A stretch of DNA of 64,000 bases. Source: Phalacrocorax aristotelis. Its lineage: Eukaryota > Chordata > Aves > Suliformes > Phalacrocoracidae. Of the stretch, positions 46,918-57,778 are shown in pieces; position 1 is the stretch's first letter, and each line of letters opens with the position of its first letter. A program made the translations under genes and the position numbers. A model generated the notes under the pieces. That model did not search any database, had not been told where the DNA came from, and was given only the letters and a program-made list of their open reading frames with translations. The stretch covers positions 89,064-153,063 of the forward strand of contig NW_027441211.1 in assembly GCF_949628215.1 (NCBI RefSeq), read 5' to 3'.

Positions 46918-47808
46918 ATGTCTTGCTACAGCGAGTCCTGCGGTCCCTGTGGGGTGACCTGCCCTCAGCCGACTGCCGAGAGCTACAATGAGCCATGTGT
47001 GCAGCAATGCCCGGACTCCAGAGCAGTGATCTTCCCCCCGCCGGCTGTGGTGACAGTCCCAGGCCCCATACTCAGCTCTTTTCCTCAGGAGAGCATTGTG
47101 GGATCGTCAGGCCCAGCCTGGCTGGGGGGTTCCTCCAGTTCCCAAAGCTCCCGGGGCTATGGGAGCTCCTTTGGTTTGGGGGACAATAGGGGCTCCTTTG
47201 GTTTGGAAGGCAATGGGAGTTATGGGAGCTCCCTGGGTTTGAGGGGTTATGGGAGCTCCCTGGGTTTAAGGGGCTATGGGAGCTCCCTGGGCTTGGGTGG
47301 TTCCTCTGGGTATGGGGGTTCCTGGGGCAATAGGAGATCCTGTGGTTTGGGGGGTTATGGGAGCTCCTTGGGCTTGGGGGGTTCCTCTGGTTATGGGGGT
47401 TCCCAGGGCTATGGGAGCTCCTGTGGTTTGGGGGGTTATGGGAGCTCCTTGGGCTCGGGGAGTTCCTCTGGTTATGGGGGTTCCCAGGGCTATGGGAGCT
47501 CCTGTGGTTTGGGGGGTTATGGGAGCTCCTTGGGCTTGGGGGGTTCCTCTGGTTATGGGGGTTCCCTGGGCTATGGGAGCTCCTTTGGCCTGGGAGGCTA
47601 TGGAGGCTACAGGGGCTCACTTGGGTATGGCCATTCCCTAGGTTCTGGAGGTGACGTGGGCTCCAGGGGCTCCCTGGGCTACGGGGGCCAGTATGGGTCC
47701 AGCGGGAGGTCCTACAGCTCTGGCTTCTCCTCCTGTGGCATGGGGTGTTACCTGCCTGGTGCGCAGAGGTGGGTCAGGTCCCACCGTGGGAGCTGTGGGG
47801 CTTTCTAA
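46918..47808 (+). CDS. Scale-type beta-keratin 2 (296 aa, Gly/Ser/Tyr-rich)
   Basis: Exon 2 encodes 296 residues from the ATG 23 bases after the acceptor. The architecture is that of scale-type gene 1: Cys-rich N-terminus, core with [12 protein letters not shown], long Gly/Ser/Tyr/Leu repeats, CGMGC and a CGAF end. It carries one extra 9-residue unit with the variant LRGYGSSLG. An 81-base (27-residue) unit repeats exactly in phase near 47410 and 47491. Gene 1 lies head-to-head about 2.4 kb upstream (TATA to TATA), so both could share regulatory DNA. Glycine-rich tails in this family give loose, flexible corneous material. Confidence 0.94.
   Translation: MSCYSESCGPCGVTCPQPTAESYNEPCVQQCPDSRAVIFPPPAVVTVPGPILSSFPQESIVGSSGPAWLGGSSSSQSSRGYGSSFGLGDNRGSFGLEGNGSYGSSLGLRGYGSSLGLRGYGSSLGLGGSSGYGGSWGNRRSCGLGGYGSSLGLGGSSGYGGSQGYGSSCGLGGYGSSLGSGSSSGYGGSQGYGSSCGLGGYGSSLGLGGSSGYGGSLGYGSSFGLGGYGGYRGSLGYGHSLGSGGDVGSRGSLGYGGQYGSSGRSYSSGFSSCGMGCYLPGAQRWVRSHRGSCGAF
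47155..47640 (+). repeat. Internal Gly/Ser/Tyr coding repeats, scale-type gene 2
   Basis: 27-base and 81-base tandem periodicity; one unit longer than in gene 1. Confidence 0.85.
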
Positions 47809-48133
47809 AGCTGCCAGGATGGTGCCCAGAACCACCAACAGCCCTGAAGCAAGGACCACAGCATGAGGGCATGGAGCAAGAGCCATGGGGACCAGCAGCA
47901 TGCATCAGCTGCCCTGGCATGGGGACAGGAGGAGGCTGTGTGTGCCCAGCAGCCCACTACCCTGTGCCACCATGTGCCCTGTCTGCATGGCTGAGCCTCG
48001 CTATCCCCTGCATCCCTCCATCACCTCAGCTGTCCCCTGGGTCTTGAGCGGGGCACTGGCACCAGAGCGTGACACCCGCATCATGCGTTTCCATTTCTAT
48101 TGCCTTGATTTTCTGTAAGTGGTTCTCTTTCAC

Positions 48134-48139
48134 ATTAAA
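48134..48139 (+). other. Poly(A) signal ATTAAA, scale-type gene 2
   Basis: CACATTAAACCCTGGTGG, 325 bases after the stop, conserved in the inverted copy. Confidence 0.8.
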
Positions 48140-48204
48140 CCCTGGTGGTGTTGCACAAGAGCCTCTCTGGTTTTCATTTGTTCTTTATCCTCCTCTTCAA
48201 GCAA

Positions 48205-49393
48205 TAGTCACCCTTGTGCAGGGAAGAAGTGCCTGGAGTCCCTCAGCAGTCCATGTGTCATGGCAAAAAATGGATTCTGTTTCAGCACTTTATGCTTTTC
48301 CTAAGCGTGTCTTCTTATTTTTTTTCTTTTTACTGGACTTTACACAATATGTGCTCCATGGAAGTTTTCTGTCAGTGCAAAGTGATCTAAAAATGGCTTG
48401 AAAGAAGTTTCAACATAATGGCACAAACATAGAAAACATGTTGCATTCACAGACTCGCTTTCAGTTTCATTCTACAACTAAGTTAAAAAATCAAAATACC
48501 TAATTTTGGGAAAATAAGAATTTTTCTAGTGATGACGAGATGTTTCTTTCCTGAAGGAGGAAATACTTTGTGGTATTTGATGGTCATTCCTAGTTCTTAT
48601 TGATATGCTTTTAACATCTTCCTTTGAAAGGGTGTTTCCTGACATATCATTTATAGACTCTATGATTGGATATATAGGTTGAACCGAGTGTTGAGCTCAG
48701 GTGGGTTCACAGAATCTGCTTTCCTTGGTAGAAGAGTTCAGTTAAATGATGAAGAAAATGTAGGGTTTTTTTCTTAGCTCTACATTTTCTTGTTACCATA
48801 AAACAACAGTAGCCAAGGGAACACGGGGAAACCCCAAGAAAGGTAGGAGTGGGGTTTCTGCAGGGTTTATGAACTGGGTTTTTTTGGCAGTGATGGGGAT
48901 GGAAACCTGATACCAAAAGCTGAAATTCACAATCTGTAAGACTATTAACAAAGCCATACTTATAAGTGTGTGGAAGGAGAGCAATGAAGCAAGACAATAA
49001 ATCTGTTTGTACTATACAGCAGAACTTCAATAAGAAAGTTAGAAGAAAACAACACAAACCTCTCCTTCATTGACAGAGTTTAAAATCATCACATTTCTTA
49101 ATTTACTCCATGACAAATATCCTCAACCAGCATAAAATGAGAATCAAGACAGGAAGAATGTAGAACATTAATACAAAGAAAAAGGAGATTAACACTTTCA
49201 GGAGATTAACCAGGGTTGCTCCTACCACACAGCTGCTGCAGAGGAACTGGCTGTACTGGTGTGAGGAGTATACGCTGCAGTACCTGCTGCTGAGCATGGA
49301 GAAGGCTGAAATCCCATAGTCAAGAGGGGCCCTGGAGTCATACAGGTAACTGAAGAGACTCTCGAGTCAATATATCACCCAGAAGCAAAAGAG
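48205..49393. other. Intergenic DNA with a possible exon relic
   Basis: Mostly AT-rich without a gene. Around 49190-49370 the sequence reads protein-like: on the + strand a frame with ...NWLYWCEEYTLQYLLLSMEK broken later by TAG and TAA; on the - strand an open frame (49103-49349) with a strongly hydrophobic C-terminal half and an AG acceptor-like start. At most one can be real, and I recognise neither. Confidence 0.35.
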
Positions 49394-49687
49394 CAGCAGG
49401 ACCTGGCGGTGCCGGTGTCTCTCCTGCACTGAGAAGACCAGGCAAAGGAGCGCTGCCAGCACCTGGCCTGCTCTCTGCCCTCTGCCCTTTCCCCAGCTCC
49501 TGCAAGCCCCAACCAAAAGCTCCCTCTCCCCTGCCTGTCTGCATCCTCCCTCTCCCAGCGCTGCCCATCCTCACCTCTCCTGGGCATCTCAGCATTTGCC
49601 CTCCCAGAGCTGACGGGCACGCGACCCCCGGGGTCCTCCCAAAGGGGCACAAAGAGGGAGGGAGACACGAGTTGGATGCAGGAAATC

Positions 49688-49693
49688 TTTATT
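49688..49693 (-). other. Poly(A) signal AATAAA, claw-type gene 1
   Basis: The reverse complement reads CACAATAAAGATTTCCTGC, as in claw-type gene 3. Confidence 0.85.
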
Positions 49694-50109
49694 GTGCCCA
49701 GAGGGGCAGGAGAGGCTCTCAGAGGGAAGGTGGGCAAGACCCAGAGAGGCTGGCTGCCACGTGTTGGGGGAGGCAGAGGGATCTTCCTCAGACCATCGAT
49801 TGTCTCTCCGGATGCCCCATTGCTGCAGCGCTCCGGATGCCAAAGTCGTGGCCCTGCAGCCCCACAGGGCCTTTCGGGTCCACCTCCTGCCCTGTCCCAG
49901 GGCAGGGAGGACTGGGCACGGGAGGGGATTAAAGGGCAGGGGAAGAGGGCAGGAAGGGCCAAGGGTGAGCGGCACTGCCAGCTGCCCAGGCGTTGGATGG
50001 GGCTGCTCAGCACTCCTCAGTGCCTCGTGCCCACCAGCTCAGCCGTGCATGGGTGGCGGTGGCATTGGTGTTTGGTGTGGGGGCGGTGCCGGGGACTTTG
50101 GGTCAGGGT

Positions 50110-50475
50110 CTAGCAGGGCCCACAGGTGTCCCACAGCTTCTTGGTGTAGCGGGGCAAGACGCAAGGGCTGCAGGCGGGAGAAGCGTAGGGTCTGCCAAAG
50201 GTGCAGAGGCCCCCCGAGCCCTGCGTGGCCCCGGCACCGTAGAGGCCCCCCAGCCCCAGGGAGCCCCCAAAGGCCGGTGCTCCGGAGGAGCCCACCACGG
50301 CTTGCTGGGGGAAGGAGCTGAGGATGGGGCCGGGGAAGGTGACGACGACGGGGGGCGGCTGGATGAAGGCCGTGGAGTCGGGGCACTGGCGGGCGCACAG
50401 CTCGTTGCAGCTCTCGGCGATGGGCTGTGGGACGGCGACGCTGGTTTTTGGTGGGCACAGGTCGTAGCAAGACAT
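50110..50475 (-). CDS. Claw-type beta-keratin 1 (121 aa)
   Basis: Exon 2 codes for 121 residues: N-terminus [18 protein letters not shown], cysteines at 3, 7, 23, 27 and 31, and a core with [13 protein letters not shown] (Phe before PGP where the feather genes have Leu). Then comes a short Gly/Leu stretch ([13 protein letters not shown]), a Cys-containing tail, and the end [10 protein letters not shown], which I associate with avian claw keratin; the subtype is from memory. It lacks the 6-residue QHVAVP insertion of genes 3-5. An in-frame ATG 19 codons upstream lies partly in intron and is not the start. CDS and 3' UTR match gene 3 on the other strand; the promoter does not. Confidence 0.93.
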   Translation of the reverse strand: MSCYDLCPPKTSVAVPQPIAESCNELCARQCPDSTAFIQPPPVVVTFPGPILSSFPQQAVVGSSGAPAFGGSLGLGGLYGAGATQGSGGLCTFGRPYASPACSPCVLPRYTKKLWDTCGPC

Positions 50476-51220
50476 CTTTGCAGTAGTGGATATCGGCTTG
50501 TAACAGATAGAGATGGAAAAGACTAAAAACAAGGCAGAGGGTTTATGAGATGTATTTCAAGATGCTGATAGGTGAGAAATTACTATGTTGTTTTGTCCTA
50601 TAGTGTATGTTTTATGAGCAGCCTTGATCAACCTCATTAACATTAGCTGAGCACACGGATCTGATGTTCCTGGCTGTATGAGACCACCCCAGGAATGACC
50701 AGACCCCACAGATGGGTCTTTCTTCTGGACTCACATGGATATGTCTTTCACTTTCTGCAAGCACATACCCTGAGGAACCAGAGAGGAACCTCAGTGCCAT
50801 CTACCACAGAGTTCCCCAAAGTTGGGTAAGTGCCCCAAGTTAGATGTGGCTTTGCTTGAAATCAGAGGATTCATTCATGTCTCCCAGAATACCAATGAAC
50901 ACAGTTGAAAAGGTGGCCACTTATTATATTTATCTTAAATTTTATAAAATATGAAAATAATTATCTGAAATAACTATTTTCATCTGTGATTTTTAAGCTT
51001 CTAATTAGCTTAGAACACTCATATTATTTTCTTAGAATCTCTGCACTCATAACATGTCTCCCAAACCCTGCTTTTACCCCTGCGTTCACTTTAGAGTAGT
51101 TACAGACAGAAGCCATTTAATGCTGCTCAGAATCTTAGCATACCTATAGGAATCTTCTATATCTACTTGCATATAGGTTCTGATTAATTAAATAGAAAGA
51201 AATAAAAAAATCATACTTAC

Positions 51221-51285
51221 TAAGCTCAGAATGCGAATAAGCCGAAAGAAGTGTCTGGATGAACTCAGAGGCCAGTGCTTATATA
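51221..51285 (-). promoter_or_regulatory. Promoter and exon 1 of claw-type gene 1
   Basis: On the - strand a TATATAA box (51279-51285) is followed by a short exon ending at 51221 before donor GTAAGT. The likely acceptor (GTTACAAG) gives an intron of 50496-51220; the acceptor is weak and this limit is uncertain. Confidence 0.65.
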
Positions 51286-51299
51286 GGGTTTCTCAGCAT

Positions 51300-53503
51300 T
51301 CCTATGGGGTTTGAGTCTTGCTTGGTGCCACGGGTTGCATTTGGCTGCCTAACGCAAATTTTTTAACAGCTTTGAGTGATGAATGTTTTGTGTTTATCAC
51401 GGATATGATTTTATTAAAATTCTCACACCATGTGATGTCCATGTTACACCATCATGATTTCTTTGATCTTGGGTCTTAATTGGCTAGTGTAATTCCTGGT
51501 ATCATTATAGTGACCTCACTGGAATTACCACATGCATTAAGCTGACTCTACATGTTACTTCTCCCTTTACAAACTGTCATAAGCTTGTCTGTTCAGAGAA
51601 TTCATAAGACTCATCTTTGGCTGACATGTAAATTTTTCCTAACATACCTTTAAATTTATCTGGTAACTTAATTGAAGACAGAGTGCAGCTTATCCTAGGA
51701 CTACTCAGGAATTTGCCTTTTCCATCCCTAACTTAAATAGGCTTCATTAACCTAAGATGGGTTTCAAGTGGTCATGAACACCAGCTGAGAGCTACGATAC
51801 CCATGGCAATTCCCCAACAGCTTTCCATTAGGAGGAATAGTCTTTTGAGTGGCAACTCAATCCTACATAAAAATAATTTTGTTTCACTAAAAGTTTAAGT
51901 GGGAATTGAAATTCAGCCTTCAAGGGGCCCGTGGTTCTGCTGACAGTGAAATCACTGACCCAGGAATTCAAAGAAAACACCATCCTGAAATGTATGAAGT
52001 CCCACCCCTGCACATGATCCACCAAAACAGGTAAAATTTTCAGAAAAAATCAATGCAGCATGTAAAGGGTTTTTTGTTAGACACTGTGGGTGCTAACTCT
52101 TACCAAGGATGTTCTGGGGCTTCTTGAGAAGAAGGTACTTTGTAATGATTTCAGTAGTTGGTGTTCAACCCAGCTAATGTTTGGTGTTGTGTTAATTTAT
52201 GAAAATGTGTGAGTGATTTAGACACCAGCGTTACACAATCACATTTGCTTTAATGTACAGGGAACAAGGTGGTGCACACCATTACTTTAATTAGGTCATG
52301 ATTTGTGCCATTGGAAGTCATGGGTTATAGTAATGTAGCTCTTCTTTTCTTTCATGAAAAAAAATCCTTTCAACATTGTTGATCAAATCCTCTCTTAGTA
52401 TAAGATGGCATATTCGCTGCACATCAGGTGAAAATATGTCATCATTTCAAACTATACTTTCCAGAAAAAATCTACATATACTTGTGATTATTTACCCTTT
52501 TTCTGTGCTTTTTCAGAGGACGGTCAGTATCTTTTATTCCAACTTTTAGGTTTTTACCCATGTCCAAGGCATTTTACAGACCTTTCTCATTGACATCCCT
52601 GAGAAGAACCCCAGAGCTGAAATACCTGGTCTTAATTCCTGAAGTGCCTAACCTGAATATTTCTTGTTGTGATAAAGCTTCACCCTGATATTGTCCTTTT
52701 CTCTTCAGGTGATAAAGGAATTATATTTATAAATCTGGGTTTGGGGAATTTTGGGGGAGTGTTTTTTTGTCTGTTTGTTTTTTTTTCTGATATGTACCAT
52801 TGCAGTTTGGGAGGAGTTGTGGCTCTAGAGGTAAGTAGAAACAACAGCTGGCTAAAATGAGTGTTTCCCAAAAAAAAAAACTGTCCTGCATTTATTGCAG
52901 GGGAAGGAAAAAACCACTCTCCAGGCAAAGAAAATGAATTACTGCAATCCACATCTCCCAGCTTGGGGGTGACTTCCTTGCCTAGATTTACATTTTACCA
53001 CAAAATCTGCAAGTCAGAGTGAGTTGTGCCTCATTACTCAGGGCAACAAACCCTCTCCACATCAAAGTCCTCTGTTTCCTCTCTTCACTTAGTAGCATTA
53101 CTTTGTATTTAATAACATTGTGATTTAAATGCTCTCCGAATTACAAAATGTCTTTTGGGGTTCCCATGGGAAAAAAGTGCTTATTGAAGATTTTGTCAAG
53201 CAAATGAGGAACAAAGGGTAACAAAGCACTTTAGAAACACTGACTAGTGATTTATGCTTGCTGTTTTGTTGTTATAATGTGACTCTTATGTCCCAATGGT
53301 GAGTAATAGCATCGTTCTAAAGAGGGAGCCACTGTCAGTCATATCACTCCCCTAATCAGATTGTGGTTCGTAGCCGATGGGGCTGGCCACCTCTGTCCCT
53401 GCCCTGCTTTCCCTTTTGTGTCATCCAGGGTAGTCTGCTTCTTTCAGAGTGTCTACAGCTGACTTCAACAGGAGCCTGGTGGACTGAGATAAAAATCTTT
53501 CCT
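51300..53503. other. Intergenic DNA
   Basis: AT-rich, no keratin core, no recognised gene or RNA. Confidence 0.55.
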
Positions 53504-53650
53504 TAGAATCATACACTGTCCTGAGTTGGAAGGGCCTCACAAGGATCATCAGGTCCAACGCCTGTCCCTGTATGGGACAACCCCAAATTTACACCATATC
53601 TCTGAGGACGCTGTCCAAGTGCTGTTCCGGTGTCCCTCTAGCACTTTAAC
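53504..53650 (-). mobile_element. CR1 LINE 3'-end fragment
   Basis: Reverse-orientation CR1 end: AGAATCATACACTGTCC, GAGTTGGAAGGGCC, GGATCATCAGGTCCAAC, then the inner GTCCCTCTAGCAC segment. Confidence 0.85.
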
Positions 53651-54044
53651 CAACCAGAAAGCATGACGTTGAAAAGCTGGATGTTAAAGACAGGAGATGA
53701 ACAGAGTTGAAAGGTGATATTTTCAAAATTAATCATAATTTCTGCATTTTAAATAACAGGTGGGAGTATTTTGCTGGTCTGCAGAGATATTAGTCTCTTA
53801 AAGTACCTCATACAAGTTAGAAAGTGTGAAAAATGTATCCTAGGAGAGAATTTAGAACATATTTCCATGGAAGATTCAGAAAGTGAAGGTTTCATACCTC
53901 AATAGTACCAGCATCAACCAAAGAAAATTCATTATGTATTTTAAAATCATTGATAATCTAAGCAGAAGAGACAAGAAAAAAGATCTTATGGGAATAGGGT
54001 GCAGGAGAAAACTTTTGAAGTTAAACAAAAACAAAGTTGGGTGG

Positions 54045-54895
54045 GAGTGTTGATCTGCTCGAGGGTAGGAAGGCTCTGCAGAGGGACCTGGGCAGGCTGG
54101 ATCCATGGGCCGAGGCCACTTGTGTGAGGTTTAACAAGGCCAAGGGCCGGGTCCTGCCCTTGGGTCACACCAACCCCAGGCAGCGCCCCAGGCCTGGGGC
54201 AGAGGGGCTGGGAAGTGCCCGGCGGAGAAGGCCCTGGGGGTGCTGGCTGACAGCCGGCTGGGCATGAGCCAGCAGTGCCCAGGTGGCCAAGGAGGCCACC
54301 AGCCCCCGGGCTTGTGTCAGCACTGGTGTGGCCAGCAGGAGCCGGGCAGGGATGGGGCCCCTGTGCTCGGCCCTGGGGAGGCCCCACCTCGAATGCTGGG
54401 CTCAGGTTTGGGCCCCTCGGGACAAGAAGGGCCTGGAGGGGCTGGAGCGTGTCCAGAGAAGGGCAGTGGGGCTGGGGCAGGGTCTGGAGCACAAGTGTGC
54501 TGGGGGGCGGCTGGGGGAGCTGGGGGGTTTAGCCTGGAGAAGAGGGGGCTGAGGGGAGCCCTTCTCGCTCTCTGCAGCTGCCTGAGAGGGGCTGGAGTGA
54601 GGGGGGGGCTGGTCTCTGCTCCCAAGTCACCAGTGACAGGTGAGAGGGAACGGCCTCAAGCTGCATCAGGGGAGGTTTAGGTTGGAGATTAGGGAAAATT
54701 TCTTTCCTGCAGGAGTGGTCAGGCCCTGGCACAGCTGCCCAGAGAGGTGGGGGAGTCACCGTCCCTGGGGGTATTTAAAAGATGTGTAGGTGTGGCACTT
54801 CAGGGCGTGGTTTAGAGGACATGGTAGTGTTGGGCTGATGGGTGGACTTGATGATCCTAGAAGCCTTTTCTAAAGTTAATGTTTATATTCTATGA
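54045..54895 (+). mobile_element. CR1 LINE fragment, about 850 bp
   Basis: Long 3' part of a CR1 element. Recognisable pieces in order include GGCTGGATCCATGGGCCGAG, AACAAGGCCAAGGGCCGGGT, TGGAGCGTGTCCAGAGAAGG, TTTAGCCTGGAGAAGAG and ATGATCCTAGAAGCC near the end, with ATTCTATGA. It encodes the remnant C-terminal end of the reverse transcriptase and the 3' UTR. The frame is degraded and the 5' end truncated, as usual for CR1. Confidence 0.9.
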
Positions 54896-55597
54896 AAAAT
54901 TCTTGAAAGAAAGAAAATATGTACAGGATGGAAAAAATTAATTTTAAATATAATTAATTACTTTCAAACGTCACCTCTGTTACTCTCTCCACTAAATGTA
55001 CAGCAAATTGGCTATGAATGAAAAGTACAACTCAAAATAATCAATAGTAGCAAATACATAACAAACGGCAATATACCACATAATTGGAAGGAAACACGAA
55101 TGCGGACTATGGCAATGTAGCAGAACGTCAAATGGATTATGGATAGGCATAATGTCATCTGAATCCTCCAGCAATGTTTTGAATAAAAAATAATCTAAAA
55201 CACTAAAAATTTGATGCCTAACAGACTTATTAGGAAAAACAAGGTGAAGAAAACAGATAAAGTAAATAAAACAAAATATAGGAAGAAAATAGAAATAAAA
55301 ATTGAGATAAAAATATATATTCCTACAATTGTCAAGATTACACTTCATAAGAAACAAACTAAATGCAATATTCTACTAAGGATCATGACACAAAAAAATA
55401 AAGATAACTACAGAGTGAATTTAAGACAAAAATATTACGTGAAACAAATTTGGAAATATTTGTGAAACGAGTGACAGTAAACACTTAAGAAGAGAAAAAT
55501 AAAAGCATTATAAATAATATAAATGATTGCAATATTTGGAATGACTAGCTTCTCCTAAATACATTCTGCACAGAAACGAAGGTTTTAGAACTGTGAT
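54896..55597. other. AT-rich segment next to claw-type gene 2
   Basis: Very AT-rich DNA with a 121-codon open frame on the - strand (54992-55357) full of Phe, Ile and Tyr. I do not recognise it and regard it as chance. It abuts the stop codon of claw-type gene 2 without any claw-type 3' UTR. I found no clear AATAAA or ATTAAA on the - strand close to the stop. Confidence 0.5.
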
Positions 55598-55962
55598 TAG
55601 CAGGGCCCACAGGTGTCCCACAGCTTCTTGGTGTAGCGGGGCAAGACACAAGGGCTGCAGGTGGGAGAAGCGTAGGGTCTGCCAAAGGTGCAGAGGCCCC
55701 CCGAGCCCTGCGTGGCCCCGGCACCATAGAGGCCCCCCAGCCCCAGGGAGCCCCCAAAGGCCGGTGCTCCGGAGGAGCCCACCACGGCTTGCTGGGGGAA
55801 GGAGCTGAGGATGGGGCCGGGGAAGGTGACGACGACGGGGGGCGGCTGGATGAAGGCCGTGGAGTCGGGGCACTGGCGGGCGCACAGCTCGTTGCAGCTC
55901 TCGGCGATGGGCTGCGGGACGGCGACGCTGGTTTTTGGTGGGCACAGGTCGTAGCAAGACAT
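55597..55962 (-). CDS. Claw-type beta-keratin 2 (121 aa, no family 3' UTR)
   Basis: Exon 2 codes for 121 residues, almost the same as gene 1 (Thr for Ala in SPTCSP). The stop is TAA instead of the TAG used by the other four, and resemblance to the family ends exactly there. Promoter, exon 1 and the 385-base intron (55984-56368, acceptor CTTTCAG) match gene 5. It lacks the 18-base QHVAVP insertion that gene 5 has. The frame is intact, but 3'-end processing must rely on unrelated AT-rich sequence, so expression is doubtful. Confidence 0.9.
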   Translation of the reverse strand: MSCYDLCPPKTSVAVPQPIAESCNELCARQCPDSTAFIQPPPVVVTFPGPILSSFPQQAVVGSSGAPAFGGSLGLGGLYGAGATQGSGGLCTFGRPYASPTCSPCVLPRYTKKLWDTCGPC

Positions 55963-56368
55963 CTTTGTTGGAGAGAGCTGAGCCTGAAAGACATGGCCCC
56001 AAGGACAGGTGTCATGACCGAGGAGGAGATCCTCTGGCCGAGCAGGGCCTTGTTCCAGGGCTGCCTTGGAGCTGGAGGGGCCAGAGCCACCACCTTGCCC
56101 GCACTGCCCACCGCTTAGCCCTTGCCCAGACAGCCCCCCTCAGCGCCCTGCTCTCCTCACACAGAGGACGCACAAACCCTCCCTGAGAGCCGGGCCTTGC
56201 TCTGCACGTCCCGGCCCGAGGCTCCTTCCTCCTCCCACCGTGGCTCAGCCTGCCCTGGCCGCCCGAGCCTGCTACCAGCACGCCCGCTGCTGTCACTGCT
56301 CTCCCGCCCAGGGAGGCCCCACGCTGGCCACTGCCACAGCAGGCAGACAGCGGCAGGCACCCACCTAC

Positions 56369-56435
56369 CCTTTTCCTGAGCAGAGCGAGGCAGGAGCGGC
56401 GGATGCCAGCACTCACTGAGGGCAGCGCGTTTATT
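56369..56435 (-). promoter_or_regulatory. Promoter-like element and exon 1 of claw-type gene 2
   Basis: On the - strand the TATA-position sequence is AATAAACG (56428-56435), not a true TATA box. Exon 1 ends at 56369 (GGAAAAGG) before donor GTAGGT. Gene 5 has AATAAAAG in the same place. Confidence 0.65.
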
Positions 56436-57477
56436 GCTGGCCGCCGAGTGCAGGGAGGAGCTGGCCATGCTGGGGACACGTGGCCCACGGTGGCCAAGCC
56501 CCTGCCTCCTCCCTGCGTGGCACGGGGCTATTTTGCTGACGCCGTTTCCTCGCTGGCCCCAACCCGCTCTATCAGCCCTTGCCATCACCTCGCTTGGACG
56601 CTTGCCAGCTGCCACCTCATGGGCCAAATGAGCCCCGCTGTCTTTTCATTATCTCAGTGCGTAAGAGGGCACGCAGCGTGACAAAGGCTGACTGCAAGCG
56701 CCCGGCGTGCCACTGCTCTTCGCCAAGGGCTTGGTCTCACGGCGGCCCCGTGCCCTCTTTGCAGAGCCCCAGGCAAGACCAGGGTCATGGCACTGGGCAA
56801 GAAGGTGGCCTCGCAAAGGACTGCGGCACGCAAGCGACTGCATGACGTATGCCATGTGGCTATTATCTAGAGAGGCGCGAGGTTACGAAATGCCAAATCA
56901 AAGGCACTCCTCTCGGTCACTGCCTGCTCAGCACGATGCATCACTCGCCAGCCCAAGGCAGCCGGCCTCCCTCCGCCCCCAGGCGCTGGCCATCAAGCTC
57001 TGCAAGTCTAGGGGAGAAAGACCACTCATGCGCTTCCGTGGGGTACGTGATGCAAGGAGCACGGATCCCCACCTGGGCCCACGTGCCTCGGGCTCATGCC
57101 AGCACTGTGCCAGTCCTGCCAGGCCCTTGCAAGTGTGGCGGGAGCCCCATTGCTGGGGGACGGTGCTGGGCAGGGTCTGCCCTCGAGCTGCTGGGCAGCT
57201 GGGAGCCCCGTCACAATGCACAGCCACAGCAGCCCACAGCTACGCTGGCCCCATTGGCGCTGGCGCCTCTCCTCCCAGCAGAGCCTGGCTGCCAGCTCAG
57301 GGCACAGGTGTCTTCCCAGGGCAGAGCACAAGGCAGGCAGCGAGGAGCTGCAGAAGCAGGGGCCTCTGCTGCCGCGCGCAGCCCCTACGAGGGGGATGCC
57401 CGCTCTCAATTAGCCCACGGAGCAGAAAGGGGAGGAGAGCCTCAGAAGGGGCATGTGCTGGACGGGCGAGGGGATGC

Positions 57478-57649
57478 TGACTCAGGGAGGGCCAGAAGCC
57501 CAACAGCCCTGTTGTCATTGGCAGGAGGGAGTGCCGCCTCTGCAGATTGGCCCAGGTGGTGCTGAGCAATGGCAGGGCTGCTATAAAAGCTCTGCCCCTG
57601 CCAGGCTCTCCCATCCACTGCTCTGCTTGCCTTCTCCTCTGGGAACAGG
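57478..57649 (+). promoter_or_regulatory. Promoter and exon 1 of claw-type gene 3
   Basis: A perfect AP-1 consensus TGACTCA (57478-57484) lies about 100 bases before the TATA box (57582-57589). Exon 1 runs from about 57612 to 57649 (GGGAACAGG), donor GTAAGT at 57650; the intron is only 105 bases (to 57754, CTCGCAG). Confidence 0.8.
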
Positions 57650-57778
57650 GTAAGTCTGCGAGCAGTTCTTCTTCAGACCCCCTGCTCTGCGCCCGACCCC
57701 TGCGCCTCGGGTGCTCCCCTCAGCTGCTCTCTTACAACCTCTGCCCTCTCGCAGAGCACCATCAGATCCCGCACAAAG

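Larger units (their letters stand above)
46881..48204 (+). repeat. Inverted repeat arm, scale-type exon 2 (right)
   Basis: Partner of 41829-43125. Homology starts 15 bases before the splice acceptor and stops at CTTCAAGCAA past the poly(A) signal; outside these points the flanks do not match closely. Confidence 0.93.
49394..50480 (-). repeat. Inverted repeat arm, claw-type exon 2 and 3' UTR (left)
   Basis: The reverse complement matches 57774-58878: CDS, full 3' UTR, poly(A) signal and about 290 bases beyond. The promoter, exon 1 and intron are outside the match. Confidence 0.92.

Noticed and set aside
49692-50321. Large frames antisense to the claw genes (up to 316 codons)
   Set aside because: They arise from GC-rich repeats opposite real genes and 3' UTRs and have no known domain.
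54240-54680. 146-codon frame at 54.3 kb
   Set aside because: It lies inside a CR1 fragment and is not in the order or frame of an intact reverse transcriptase.
54992-55357. 121-codon Phe/Ile/Tyr-rich frame, considered as a mitochondrial insertion
   Set aside because: I could not match it to any mitochondrial protein; composition alone explains the hydrophobic translation.
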